In this document: piece after piece, positions 37,063-47,283 of the stretch | Numbering within the stretch: the first letter of the stretch is position 1 | How the letters are laid out: each line of letters starts with the position of its first letter | Assembly: GCA_947646915.1 (NCBI GenBank) | Contig: CANSII010000010.1 | Coordinates: forward strand, 1-52,617 | DNA: 52,617 nt | Reading direction: 5' to 3' | DNA from: an uncultured Clostridium sp. | Lineage (GTDB): Bacteria; Bacillota; Clostridia; TANB77; CAG-508 | Notes under the pieces: generated by a model | What the model saw: the letters and a program-made list of their open reading frames with translations, nothing else | What the model was told of the DNA's origin: nothing | Database searches by the model: none | Position numbers and translations under genes: made by a program

Positions 37063-38301
37063 TTGAAAAAAATAATAATTACATTAGTACTTATATTTTT
37101 ATTGTTAATTATTTTTACTAGGATTTCATTTGGCTATGATTCTTCTTATGTTTGGTCTTCTTCTGATTTTGATATTATTGAAACTAATTCTTCTATAGGA
37201 TCATCTAAAGAAATTGAAAATAATAATTCTTTAAATTTAGAAAGTGGTTCTGCTATATTAATTGAACAATCTACAGGGCAAATTCTTTATTCTCATAATA
37301 TTCATGAAAAATTGAGACCTGCTTCAGTAACTAAAGTTATGAGCATTTTGCTTATTATGGAACAAATTGACAATGGTTCTATTTCTTATTCTGATGCAAT
37401 TAGTTGTTCTGAAACAGCTCGTAGTATGGGTGGTTCCCAAATTTGGCTTGATACTACAGAAACTCTAACTGTTGATGAAATGTTAAAGGCTATTTGTGTC
37501 GTTTCTGCTAATGATTGTGTTGTAGCTATGGCTGAACATATTGCTGGTTCTGAAGAAGCTTTTGTTCAAATGATGAATGATAAAGCTAAAGAGTTAAGTA
37601 TGAATGATACTACTTTTAAAAATTGTCATGGTATTGATGAAGATGGGCATGTTACATCTGCTTATGATATTGCTTTAATGTCTCGTGAACTTTTATCAAA
37701 GCATCCTAATATAACAAAATATACTACTATTTGGATGGATTCTTTAAGAGATGGTAAATCACAATTAGTTAATACTAATAAATTAATTAGAACTTATAAA
37801 GGTATTACAGGTCTAAAAACAGGTTCAACCTCTCTTGCTCTTTACAATTTATCTGCAAGTGCTACACGTGATGATTTGTCTTTAATTGCTGTTATTATGA
37901 AAGCCCCTTCTACAAAAGTTAGATTTGCAGAGGCTCAAAAATTGTTAGATTATGGTTTTAGTAAATTTTCTTTTAAAAGTTTTGGCAATAAAAATGATAT
38001 TATTCAAAGTGTTTCTATTAACAAAGGTGTTGTGAATAATGTTGATGCTATTTTAGAGGATACTTGTGGTACTCTTATTGAAAAAGGTAAAGAAAGTCAA
38101 ATTTCTCAATCTATTTCTATTAATGATAAGATTTCTGCTCCTATTAAAAAGGGTGATAAAATTGGTGAGGTTTCTTTTTCCCTAAATGATAATACTTTGT
38201 CTACTGTTAATTTGGTGGCTTCTCAAAATGTTGATAAAATTAGTATTTTTACTATGTCCAAACGTATAATTTATAGTTGGATTGATTTACTCAGAACTTA
38301 A
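37063..38301 (+). CDS. D-alanyl-D-alanine carboxypeptidase (PBP5/DacF type)
   Basis: It trims the terminal D-Ala of peptidoglycan stems. The 412-residue protein begins at TTG 37063 with GAGGTGAT placed 4-11 bp before it; a GTG inside that ribosome site is rejected. It has a signal peptide (KKIIITLVLIFLLLIIF), then the S11 domain with SVTK (near residue 89), SAN (near 149) and KTGS (near 250). A beta-rich C-terminal domain and a short tail (about 395-412) may be the membrane anchor helix. Confidence 0.94.
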   Translation: MKKIIITLVLIFLLLIIFTRISFGYDSSYVWSSSDFDIIETNSSIGSSKEIENNNSLNLESGSAILIEQSTGQILYSHNIHEKLRPASVTKVMSILLIMEQIDNGSISYSDAISCSETARSMGGSQIWLDTTETLTVDEMLKAICVVSANDCVVAMAEHIAGSEEAFVQMMNDKAKELSMNDTTFKNCHGIDEDGHVTSAYDIALMSRELLSKHPNITKYTTIWMDSLRDGKSQLVNTNKLIRTYKGITGLKTGSTSLALYNLSASATRDDLSLIAVIMKAPSTKVRFAEAQKLLDYGFSKFSFKSFGNKNDIIQSVSINKGVVNNVDAILEDTCGTLIEKGKESQISQSISINDKISAPIKKGDKIGEVSFSLNDNTLSTVNLVASQNVDKISIFTMSKRIIYSWIDLLRT

Positions 38302-38350
38302 TTATTTATATTATAAATATTTTGAGAACTTTTTGAAATTAAACTATTTA

Positions 38351-38376
38351 AAGCCGAAATTATTCGGCTTATTTTT
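38351..38376 (+). terminator. terminator of the carboxypeptidase gene
   Basis: AAGCCGAA and TTCGGCTT around ATTA, followed by ATTTTT. valS converges on it from the other side. Confidence 0.85.
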
Positions 38377-38378
38377 AA

Positions 38379-41045
38379 TTATTTTTTTAATCTTTCATTA
38401 ACTTTTTGAAGCATTTCTTTATATTTTTCCAATTTATCTTTTTCTTCTTGGATTTTCTTCTCAGGAGCTTTATTTATAAATCCTGGATTTGAAAGCATTT
38501 TTTCACATCTTGTAACCTCTGCTTCTAATTTAGTTTTTTCATCTTCTAATCTTTTTCGTTCTTCTTCCATATCTACTAAATCTTCAAGTGGAATATATAA
38601 CTCAATTCCATCTTTAATTACAGATATACTATTTTCAGCTATTCCTTCCCTATTTTTTTGAACTGTAACTTTTTCTCCAAATCCTAATTTTAAAATAAAT
38701 TCCTTTGCTTCTAAAATTTCTTTTTCATATTTTTCTGTAACAAATAATAATTCTGATTTTTTAGATGGATGTATGTTCATATTTGCTCTGATGTTTCTTA
38801 TTTCTACAATAATCTGCTTTATTTTTTCTACGATATTATCATTTTCATCATAATCAACTCTTTGTTTTGTCTTTGGCCAAGATGTAATCATTAATTCATC
38901 TTCATTATAATTTGCAAGTTCTGAATATATTTCTGATGTCACAAATGGCATGAATGGATGTAATAATTTAAGGCTATCACCAAATACATAGTTTAATACA
39001 AAACTTACTTTTACTTTCTCTTGACTGTTTTCACTATATAATCTATTTTTCACCATTTCAATATACCAATCACAGAATTCATTCCAAATAAAACTATAAA
39101 TATTATCAAGTGCAATACCTAAATCATATTCTTCAATGTTTTTTGTAACTGTTTTTATTAGATTATCTAATTTATTTAATATCCATCTATCTTCAATTCT
39201 TAACTCTTCTGACTTATATTTTCCAGTTTCCTTATCTTTTATAGATTTTCCAAATTCTAATATATCTTCTTTTGATGACATATTATTTGTTATAAATTTA
39301 GCAGCATTCCATATTTTATTTGCAAAATTTGATGCTTGTTCTAATTTTTCAGGCATATATCTAATATCATTACCCATTGTTGTACCTGATAATAATGAAA
39401 ATCTTAAACTATCAGCTCCATATTTCTCAATCATTTCTATTGGATCAATTCCATTTCCTAATGATTTAGACATTTTTCTACCTTGACTATCACGAACTAT
39501 TCCATGTATTACAATATCTTTAAATGGATTTTGATTTGTCAATTCTAAACCTTGTGTCATCATTCTTGATATCCAAAATGTTATAATGTCATATCCTGTA
39601 ACTAATGTGTTTGTTGGATAAAATGTTTTGTAATCTTCTGCATCTGTATTAGGCCAACCAAGAGTTGAGAATGGCCATAACGCAGAACTAAACCATGTGT
39701 CTAATGAATCTTCATCTTGATGTAATTTATTTGATGCACATTTTTCACATTTTTCTGGTATTTCTTTTGCAACATTCATATGTCCACAATTCTGACAATA
39801 ATAAACTGGAATTCTGTGTCCCCACCATAGTTGTCTTGATATACACCAATCTTGAATATTGTCTAACCAGTTAAAATACATTTTTTCATATCTTTTTGGA
39901 ACAAATTTTACTTCATTGTTTCTAACACTGTCTGCTGCTCTTTTTGCCAAATCTTTCATACTAATAAACCATTGTTCTGATATTCTAGGTTCAATTGTGT
40001 TATGGCATCTATAGCATTTTCCAACATTGTGTGTATAATCTTCTATTTTTACTAAGTTTCCTAATTCTTGTAATTTCTGAACAATTGGTTTTCTTGCCTC
40101 TATTGCTCTCATTCCTTTATATTCAGGAACTAAATCTCCCATTATAGAACTATCATCAAATACTTCAATTATTTCTAAATTATGTCTTAATCCTGCTTGA
40201 TAATCATTTGGATCATGTGCTGGTGTTATTTTAACACATCCTGTTCCAAATTCTTTTTCAACAAATTCATCTGCAATTATTGGAATTTCTTTATTCATTA
40301 TTGGTAATATACATTTTTTTCCTATTAAATATTTATATCTTTCATCATCAGGATGTACTGCAACTGCTGTATCTCCTAACATTGTTTCAGGCCTTGTTGT
40401 AGCAACAATTATATATCTGTTTTCTTCTCCCGCTATTTTATACCTAATGTGCCATAAATGTGAAGATTCATCTTCATATTCTACTTCTGCATCAGATATT
40501 GTTGTATGGCATGATGGACACCAATTTATCATCTTTTTGCCTTTATATATTAGCCCTTTGTTGTATAATTTTATAAACTGTTCTAATACAGCTTTGGATA
40601 ATCCTTCATCTAATGTAAATCTGTTTCTTTCCCAGTCACATGAACATCCAAGTCTTTTTTGCTGATTTTGAATTGTTCCTCCATATTCTTTTGTCCATGC
40701 CCATGCTCTTTCTAAGAATTGTTCTCTTGTTATGTCTGCTTTTGCTAGGTTTTCTTCTTTTTTCATTTTTTCAACAACTTTTACTTCTGTTGCAATTGCT
40801 GCATGATCTGACCCTGGTAACCATAGTGTATTGTATCCTTGCATTCTTTTTGTTCTTATTAATATGTCTTGTATTGTGTCATCTAATGCATGCCCCATAT
40901 GTAATTTACCTGTTACATTTGGTGGTGGCATCATTATACAATAGCTTTCTTTTGTCTTGTCCATACTTGGTCTAAAGTATCCTTTTTCCTCCCATTCTTG
41001 ATATTTTTTTTCTTCAAATTCTTGTGGATTATATTTGTTATTCAT
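38379..41045 (-). CDS. valS: valine-tRNA ligase
   Basis: A class I synthetase of 888 residues. HIGH-type motif is PPPNVTGKLHMGHA (about residue 40), the zinc-binding cysteines are at CYRCHN and CQNCGH / CEKCAS, the editing CP1 domain has TTRPETMLGDTA (about 220), and KMSKS is RKMSKSLGNG (about 525). There is a C-terminal coiled coil that binds tRNA (about 820-888). I chose ATG 41045 (MNNKYNPQEF), with AAAGGAGAG in front; a longer frame reads short repeats. A T-box controls it. Confidence 0.97.
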   Translation of the reverse strand: MNNKYNPQEFEEKKYQEWEEKGYFRPSMDKTKESYCIMMPPPNVTGKLHMGHALDDTIQDILIRTKRMQGYNTLWLPGSDHAAIATEVKVVEKMKKEENLAKADITREQFLERAWAWTKEYGGTIQNQQKRLGCSCDWERNRFTLDEGLSKAVLEQFIKLYNKGLIYKGKKMINWCPSCHTTISDAEVEYEDESSHLWHIRYKIAGEENRYIIVATTRPETMLGDTAVAVHPDDERYKYLIGKKCILPIMNKEIPIIADEFVEKEFGTGCVKITPAHDPNDYQAGLRHNLEIIEVFDDSSIMGDLVPEYKGMRAIEARKPIVQKLQELGNLVKIEDYTHNVGKCYRCHNTIEPRISEQWFISMKDLAKRAADSVRNNEVKFVPKRYEKMYFNWLDNIQDWCISRQLWWGHRIPVYYCQNCGHMNVAKEIPEKCEKCASNKLHQDEDSLDTWFSSALWPFSTLGWPNTDAEDYKTFYPTNTLVTGYDIITFWISRMMTQGLELTNQNPFKDIVIHGIVRDSQGRKMSKSLGNGIDPIEMIEKYGADSLRFSLLSGTTMGNDIRYMPEKLEQASNFANKIWNAAKFITNNMSSKEDILEFGKSIKDKETGKYKSEELRIEDRWILNKLDNLIKTVTKNIEEYDLGIALDNIYSFIWNEFCDWYIEMVKNRLYSENSQEKVKVSFVLNYVFGDSLKLLHPFMPFVTSEIYSELANYNEDELMITSWPKTKQRVDYDENDNIVEKIKQIIVEIRNIRANMNIHPSKKSELLFVTEKYEKEILEAKEFILKLGFGEKVTVQKNREGIAENSISVIKDGIELYIPLEDLVDMEEERKRLEDEKTKLEAEVTRCEKMLSNPGFINKAPEKKIQEEKDKLEKYKEMLQKVNERLKK

Positions 41046-41062
41046 TTCTTTCTCTCCTTTCC

Positions 41063-41133
41063 TTTGTCCAATGGGGACGTTTCTCATTGGACATTATTTT
41101 GTGCAATGTCCAATGAGGACGTTTCCTTTTGGA
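41063..41133. repeat. two short GGGACGTTTC-type leader repeats (valS)
   Basis: GTCCAATGGGGACGTTTC then a partial inversion (CATTGGACATTATTTTGTGC) and a second GTCCAATGAGGACGTTTCC. The mix of direct and inverted copies sits between the T-box terminator and the valS start. Confidence 0.7.
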
Positions 41134-41141
41134 AATTCAAA

Positions 41142-41400
41142 AAAACTCACTCTTATTTTTCAATAAGGGCGAGCTTGTTTCTCACGGTACCACCTTAGTT
41201 ATTATCTAATTTTATTTTATAATTTTAAAATTAATTAGGTAACTTCTCATTTAACTTTAACGCAGTTTTACGGATAATCTTAAGTTTATTTTCGGATTAT
41301 CAACTCTAAAGTTACTTCCATCTATCCTAATTTTAGAAGCTTTCAGCCTTTGACTTCTATTCTCTTTTAATTGGTGCTTAAATGTACTTTTCTTTTTCTT
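41142..41400 (-). promoter_or_regulatory. T-box riboswitch leader of valS
   Basis: The T-box motif AAGGTGGTACCGTGAG (41196-41181) is followed by a terminator stem (GCTCGCCCTTATT pairing with AATAAGAGTGAGT, T run after). Stem I sequences with AAAGGCTGAAAGC lie above. Uncharged tRNA-Val would stabilise the antiterminator. The upstream boundary is approximate; specifier not fixed. Confidence 0.93.
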
Positions 41401-41478
41401 TGTTTTTATTTATATTTTATATGTTTATAATTATATATTCTTTTTTTCGTTTTGTCTAGAGATTTCTAAAAGTTTTTT

Positions 41479-42153
41479 CTATAATCCCATTTCTTTTTTC
41501 ATTTTTTCTAATTCTTCATCTACGTTACTAGAAGGGTTATTATATTTATTTTCTAAGTTCTCTAATTCTTCATTATAATCACTATTTAATTCAGCTGTTG
41601 AATTTGCTACATCTAGCATATTATCAGCCTTTTGTTCCATTTTTTCAAATGCTCTCATTGAATTACTTGCTGTATTCATTGTACCTGCTACTTTATTTAA
41701 TTTTTGTTGTGTTTTTGCAACTGCTACTTTTGATTTTACATTTTTTCTTCGTTGTTCTAGTTCTCTAACATCTTCTGTTAATTTGTCGTGCATTTCTCTC
41801 ATTTTTGTTGCATTTGCTTTTGCTACTTCATATGATTTTTCTAAATCTAATCCATTATTTACAAATTCTTGTTTTTTTCCTAAAAATACTTTTGCATCTT
41901 CTTCATTTCCAGCTTTTAACGCTTTTCTAGCAAGTGCATCATATTTTTCTACTTGTTCATCATTTTCATCTAATTCTCTTTTTGTTCTTTTTTCTTCTGC
42001 CATAACTCCTGCTGTTTCTTTCTTTACTTCTGCAAGTTGCTCTACAACTTGTCTCATATACTCATCTATCATCTTTTCTGGATTTTCACATTTATCCAAT
42101 ATTGCATTTATGTTTGCTGACATTATATCTTTAAATCTATTTAATATTCCCAT
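41479..42153 (-). CDS. pspA: PspA/IM30 family membrane-stress protein
   Basis: A 224-residue, almost wholly helical coiled-coil protein (about 25-180) with an amphipathic N-terminus MGILNRFKDIMSANINAIL, as in PspA/Vipp1/LiaH proteins that form oligomeric rods on damaged membranes. Motifs include PEKMIDEYMRQ (about 25) and the C-terminal acidic helix. It is downstream of the two membrane-protein genes at 42243-43694, a common stress-type grouping. The ATG has AGGAGGATA in front. Confidence 0.9.
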   Translation of the reverse strand: MGILNRFKDIMSANINAILDKCENPEKMIDEYMRQVVEQLAEVKKETAGVMAEEKRTKRELDENDEQVEKYDALARKALKAGNEEDAKVFLGKKQEFVNNGLDLEKSYEVAKANATKMREMHDKLTEDVRELEQRRKNVKSKVAVAKTQQKLNKVAGTMNTASNSMRAFEKMEQKADNMLDVANSTAELNSDYNEELENLENKYNNPSSNVDEELEKMKKEMGL

Positions 42154-42242
42154 TTTTTATCCTCCTATTATGAACGACTATTCTCATAATCTTCATCTTA
42201 ATTTCTAATTTTTTACCTTATAGTTAGTTTTGCTCAAAAATA

Positions 42243-43240
42243 TTATTCTTCATATTTCTTTTCTAACTCACTTGTATCTATTGTTTCTTTTCCAAATGTT
42301 TCAAGTGGTTTTTCTAATATTTTTTCTGTGTATTCTTGTTTTTCTTTTTCTCTTTTATGCTTATTTTTTATCATCTTGTATATAAATATAATTACTATTA
42401 CAATTACTATAACTACTATTAATATTACTAAAAAATCCCATCCATTTGTTGGTTTACTCATAATTGATTTTGCAGTTTCACTAAATGTATTAGAAATCAT
42501 TTTTTCTAAACTTAATGATGTATTATAATAGTTCTTTTGAAAGTAGCCCCATAATATACTTATTGCTTCATTATCCATAATTGTATCTGCACTATATCCT
42601 GATAAGTATCTAAATTCTCCATCCATTTCTGATTTTGAATCATTCCTACATTGAAAATATGCAAATATAAAATGTCCTTCATCTTTAAATTTTTCTTTAT
42701 ATACTTTTTCTAAGTATTCGTCAGCTTTTGTTACATTAATATTATTTCCATTCCAATATTGTTCTGAATATGGAACAAATAATACATATGGCTGAACTCC
42801 TGTCTTTTTATAAAAGTCTTCTAATCCTGAAATTAATGTGTTTTTTGATGATACCCATCCTATATTGTCTTCATACCAGTCTGTTTTAGATACAACTCCA
42901 CTTAATGCTGTTCTTTCTGTATTATTTTTAGGTACATTTGATGAATTACTAAAGATTCCACTTGAAAATATTATTACAACTAATATAATTACAATTATTG
43001 CTCCTACTATGCTTCCAAAACTTCCTGATCCATAATAATGTGATCCACCTCCATAATAGTGACTATGATAATGTGGTCCACCATAAAATCCTCCTCCGTC
43101 TTGAACTATATCCTGAATTTCTTGATGATCCAAAGCTTCCTCCTGATGAACGTCCTCCTCCTGAAAATCCTCCTGATGAATGTCCTCCACCAAAGCCTCC
43201 GACTACTGTGACCTCCGCCACCTCCGCCACTTCTTCCCAT
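42243..43240 (-). CDS. Gly-rich membrane protein with TPM-like domain, two +1 shifts at CGG
   Basis: The start is ATG 43240 (MGRSGGGGGGHSS), with AAAGGAGGA in front. In-frame CGG at 43201-43199 and again at 43098-43096 break the frame. Skipping each C gives a continuous Gly/Ser-rich segment (GGFGGGHSSGGFSGGG and onward), then GGGFYGGPHYHSHYYGGG, then a TM helix (IVGAIIVIILVVIIFSS), a TPM-like domain (about 125-240), a second TM helix (VILIVVIVIVIVIIFIY) and a Lys/Glu-rich tail, in all 331 residues. The annotated-looking start at 43193 lies in the wrong frame. TPM-type is judged by layout; it is probably an envelope protein co-expressed with pspA. Confidence 0.8.
43095..43098 (-). other. putative +1 recoding site 2 (CGGA read as Gly) in TPM-like gene
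   Basis: AGA CGG AGG AGG in the zero frame. Skipping C gives AGA GGA GGA GGA TTT (R-G-G-G-F). It is 34 codons after site 1 in the shifted frame. Confidence 0.78.
43198..43201 (-). other. putative +1 recoding site 1 (CGGA read as Gly) in TPM-like gene
   Basis: AGT CGG AGG CTT TGG in the zero frame (many Arg and Trp, then a stop). Skipping C gives AGT GGA GGC TTT GGT (S-G-G-F-G), keeping the Gly-rich pattern. Confidence 0.75.
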
Positions 43241-43256
43241 TTGTTTATTCCTCCTT

Positions 43257-43694
43257 TTATTTTTTTCTGAATAGTGTTTTTAGAAGCAGTCCTGAACCAG
43301 CAGCTGCTAATCCTACAATAATTATGTAGTCAAACATTGATGTTGCCATAAAGCTAATTCTTATACTCATAATTATTGTTACAATAATAAATATTACTCC
43401 TAATGTTATTATGATTTTTGGTATTACTGATTTAGAATTGTAAACTTGCCATATTATTCCTATTATGAGTGGTACTGTTACTAAACCTGATGAGAGATTA
43501 AAACTGCCTATTCTCCATGAGTACCAGCTATTGTGTACTATTACTCTCTTACTTAATAAGAATAGTCCAAGACCTAACATTATTATTCCTAGAAAAAACT
43601 GTAACATTTCATTACTTCCTTCTTGTTTTGTGTCTTTTATACTGTCTCTTAGTTCTTTTAATTCTTCTTTTACTGGTTTCTCTTCTTTCCCCAT
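43257..43694 (-). CDS. four-TM membrane protein beside pspA
   Basis: A 145-residue protein. A charged coiled N-terminus (about 1-28) is followed by four hydrophobic segments (about 31-48, 67-85, 90-112 and 118-138). I do not recognise a family beyond membrane stress-operon partners. It precedes the TPM-like gene by 16 bp and pspA further on, suggesting one operon. Confidence 0.7.
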   Translation of the reverse strand: MGKEEKPVKEELKELRDSIKDTKQEGSNEMLQFFLGIIMLGLGLFLLSKRVIVHNSWYSWRIGSFNLSSGLVTVPLIIGIIWQVYNSKSVIPKIIITLGVIFIIVTIIMSIRISFMATSMFDYIIIVGLAAAGSGLLLKTLFRKK

Positions 43695-43819
43695 ATAACA
43701 ACTCCTCCCTCTTTTGTTTTTCTATTTCATTATACCAATATCGTTCTTAGAAAACAATTACTTTTTTATTTTTTTACAAATTAATGGTTATTGGATAATA
43801 GTTTTTATCAAAATGAGTA

Positions 43820-44338
43820 TTATAGCCTCTCGCAGATCCATTTTTGAGCTATTTCAGCCCCAACTATAGGTGAGATATTAGACGTATCAAGTAATGTTAT
43901 ATTTGGAGTTGTTTTTTTGTAGTTTTGTTTGAACCAATTATTAAATTGAAGTGAACTTTTTATCCAATCTTCATCCTTTACTCCACGCCCATTACACATA
44001 CGATCTTTTAATACTTCATCATCACACACAACTGCAAGATAATGTACTTCTGTAAAATAAATTCTTTCAGGTTGATTTTCAACTTGCATAGGTGTTCTAC
44101 AACCACATAAGACAACTGGCTTTCCAATTTGTGAAATATTAGAACAAACTCTTAACCATAAGCGATTGTATTCATTATAATCATCTTTTGGTGTATCATA
44201 AATACTGTTCCATAATAAATCCGCTTCCATTACAATATAATCTTTTTCATTAAGAAATAATTCATTACATAATGTTGACTTACCCACACATGAAGCACCT
44301 GTTATAATAAAAAGAGGTTGTTTGTTTGTAGGTATCAT
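43820..44338 (-). CDS. P-loop NTP-binding kinase-like protein
   Basis: A 172-residue protein with Walker A GASCVGKST (about 13-21) and a lid-like Arg segment (CNGRG, about 120). It resembles small nucleotide or AAA-type kinases of unassigned substrate. I chose ATG 44338 (MIPTNKQPLF), which has AAGGAGATGAATTTT in front; an ATG nine bases earlier sits inside the ribosome site. It lies between uvrA and the pspA group and shows no CGG in frame. Confidence 0.75.
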   Translation of the reverse strand: MIPTNKQPLFIITGASCVGKSTLCNELFLNEKDYIVMEADLLWNSIYDTPKDDYNEYNRLWLRVCSNISQIGKPVVLCGCRTPMQVENQPERIYFTEVHYLAVVCDDEVLKDRMCNGRGVKDEDWIKSSLQFNNWFKQNYKKTTPNITLLDTSNISPIVGAEIAQKWICERL

Positions 44339-44390
44339 AAAATTCATCTCCTTCTTTAGCATTTTATATTAAATTCGTTTACAATGTTTT

Positions 44391-47236
44391 TTATTCCAAA
44401 TATTTTTTCAAAAACTTTCCTGTATAACTTTGTTCATTTTTGCAAATTTGTTCAGGTGTTCCGTACTGCAATAACTTCTCCTCCACCATCTCCACCTTCT
44501 AGTCCTAAATCTATAATATGATCACAAGTTTTTATTAAATCTAAATTATGCTCAATAACTATAATAGTATTTCCTGTATCAACTAGTCTATGCAAAATGT
44601 CAACTAATCTGTGAACATCTGCAATATGAAGTCCTGTTGTTGGTTCATCTAGAATATATAAAGTTTTTCCTGTTGCTTTTTTTGATAATTCTGTTGCTAG
44701 TTTAACTCTTTGTGCTTCTCCTCCTGATAACGTAGTCGATGGTTGTCCTAATTTTATATATCCTAGTCCCACATCATTTAAAGTTTGTATTTTTTGTTTT
44801 ATTTTTGGTATTTTATCAAAAAATTCTAAAGCTTCTTCTACTGTCATATCTAAAACATCTGCTATTGTTTTTCCTTTATATTTTACTTCTAGTGTTTCTC
44901 TATTATATCTTTTTCCTTTGCATACTTCACAAGGCACATAAACATCCGGTAAAAAGTGCATTTCTATTTTATGTACACCATCACCATTACAACTTTCACA
45001 TCTTCCACCTGCAACATTAAAACTAAATCTCCCTTTATCAAATCCACGCATTTTTGCTTCATTTGTTCCTGCAAATATGTCTCTAATTAAATCAAATACT
45101 CCTGTGTATGTTGCTGGGTTTGAACGTGGTGTTCTTCCTATTGGTGATTGATCTATATTAATTATTTTATCTATATTTTCTAATCCTTTGACTTCTTTAC
45201 ATTTTCCTGCTTTTTCTGTGGCTCCATTTAGTTCTTTTGCTAAAGTTTTATATAATACTTCATTTACAAGTGTTGATTTACCTGAACCTGATACACCTGT
45301 AACACAGGTAAACACTCCAAGTGGAAATTTAACACTTATATTTTTTAAGTTGTTTTCTGTTGCATTTTTTATTTCTATTACTTTTGTTTTTGTATGTTTT
45401 CTTCTTGTTTTAGGTACTTCAATTTTCTTTCTACCACTTAAATATTGACCTGTAACTGAGTCTTTTACATTTTTGATTTCCTCTGCTGTTCCTTGTGCCA
45501 TAACATTCCCACCATGTACTCCTGCTCCTGGGCCGTATATCTATTATTTGGTCTGCTGCATACATTGTGTCTTCATCATGTTCTACAACTAAAAGTGTAT
45601 TTCCTAAATCTCTTAATTTTTTAAGTGTTGCTATTAATCTATCATTATCTCTTTGATGTAATCCTATACTTGGTTCATCTAAAATATACATTACTCCTGT
45701 AAGTCCTGAACCTATTTGTGTTGCTAAACGTATTCTTTGTGCTTCTCCTCCAGATAATGTTCCTGCTCCTCTTGATAATGTTAAATATTCAAGTCCTACA
45801 TCTATTAAAAATTGAAGTCTTATGTTTATTTCTTTTAAGATCATATCTGCAATCATTATTTCTTTTTTTGTCAGTGTTAAATTATTTAAAAATTCTTTCA
45901 TTGTTTTTATTGACATTTCTGTAATTTCGTTAATATTTTTATCCCCAATTTTTACACATAATATTTCTTTTTTTAGTCTTGCTCCATTACATGTATTGCA
46001 GTGTAAATTTGTCATATACATTTCGTAAAAACTTCTCATTCCTTGTGATTTTGTTTCACTATGACGTCTATCTAATGTTGGTAAAACTCCTTCAAAGGGA
46101 GCTGTAAACTTTCTAACTCCTGCTGGAGAAGCATACTCAAAATCTATTTTTTCTTCACCAGTTCCATATAATATCTTTTCTAAAAACCATGGTGGCAAAT
46201 CTTTTATTTTTTTATTTTTAATTTCAACTCCATAATGTTTACCAATACTTTCGAAGTACATTTTTGCCATTGTATCTCCCTTTTTCATAGTACTTGAACC
46301 AAAGGCTTTCACTCCATCATATAATGTTTTATTTTTATCAGGAATTATTAAATCTTCGTCCATTTTCATTAAATATCCTATACCCATACAATCTGGACAT
46401 GCTCCATATGGATTATTAAATGAAAACATTCTAGGTGTTAGTTCAGGAAAACTAAATCCACAATCAGGACATGCGTAATTTGAACTGTATAATACCATTT
46501 TCTCTTCTTTTTTATCTTTATCTATAATATTTACTAATACTAAATTTTCTGCATGTTTTAATGCTGTTTCAACAGATTCAGCAAGCCTACTTCTTATGTC
46601 TTCTTTTACTACTAATCTATCTACAATTAATTCAATCTCGTGCTTTTTGTTTTTGTCTAATTTTATTTCATCAGATAATTCGTAAACTTCTCCATCTATT
46701 CTTGCTCTTACAAATCCGTCTTTTTGATATCCTTCTAATTGTTTTACAAATTCTCCTTTTCTTCCTCTTACAACTGGTGCTAATATTTGTATTTTTGTTC
46801 CTTCTTCTAGTTCCATAATGTTATCAATTATTTGATCTATAGTTTGTTTTTCAATTTTTTTACCACAATTTGGACAATATGGTGTTCCTATGTTTGCATA
46901 CAATAAACGTACATAATCATATATTTCTGTAACTGTTCCTACTGTTGAACGTGGATTTTTTGATGTTGTTTTTTGATCTATTGATATTGCAGGTGATAAT
47001 CCTTCTATTAACTCAACATCTGGTTTTTCCATTATCCCTAAAAATTGCCTTGCATATGCAGATAAGCTTTCTACATATCTCCTTTGTCCTTCTGCATATA
47101 GTGTATCAAATGCTAGGGATGATTTTCCTGATCCTGACAATCCTGTTACTACTACCATTTTATCTCTTGGTATTTCTAAATTTATATTTTTTAGGTTATG
47201 TTCTTTTGCTCCTTTTATTATTATTTTATCATTCAT
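44391..47236 (-). CDS. uvrA: UvrABC excinuclease subunit A, two +1 shifts at CGG
   Basis: UvrA is the dimeric ABC ATPase that finds bulky DNA damage. The gene breaks twice at in-frame CGG. Skipping the C at 45535 restores [15 protein letters not shown] (the zero frame reads [12 protein letters not shown]). Skipping the C at 44463 restores [17 protein letters not shown] and the tail to TAA 44391. The result is 947 residues, the family size. Seen: Walker A1 GLSGSGKSS (about 31), the UvrB-binding domain, zinc modules [12 protein letters not shown] and CNTCNG and CESCNGDG, Walker A2 GVSGSGKST and signature [12 protein letters not shown]. The start ATG 47236 has ACAGGAGTG. Its own promoter has a MITE above it. 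Confidence 0.95.
44460..44463 (-). other. putative +1 recoding site 2 (CGGA read as Gly) in uvrA
   Basis: GTA CGG AAC ACC TGA in the zero frame. Skipping C gives GTA GGA ACA CCT GAA (V-G-T-P-E), the conserved end of UvrA. Confidence 0.8.
45532..45535 (-). other. putative +1 recoding site 1 (CGGC read as Gly) in uvrA
   Basis: ATA CGG CCC AGG in the zero frame. Skipping C gives ATA GGC CCA GGA GCA GGA (I-G-P-G-A-G), an invariant UvrA motif. Confidence 0.82.
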
Positions 47237-47252
47237 TTCTTTCACTCCTGTT

Positions 47253-47275
47253 AAATGTCCAAATGGGACGTTTCT
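47253..47275. repeat. short GGGACGTTTC leader repeat (uvrA)
   Basis: GTCCAAATGGGACGTTTC, identical over its length to the copy before sufS (31413-31440), and like it lies a few bases above a start codon. Confidence 0.65.
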
Positions 47276-47283
47276 TTTTAGAT

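Noticed and set aside
41046-41087. Longer N-termini of valS, sufC, pheT, tcdA and the M24 gene
   Set aside because: The extra residues only translate leader or repeat DNA, and good ribosome sites lie before the inner ATGs.
43240-43270. Start of the TPM-like gene in the His/Glu-rich frame at 43193
   Set aside because: No ribosome site there; ATG 43240 has a strong one and gives a sensible Gly-rich leader if CGG is shifted.
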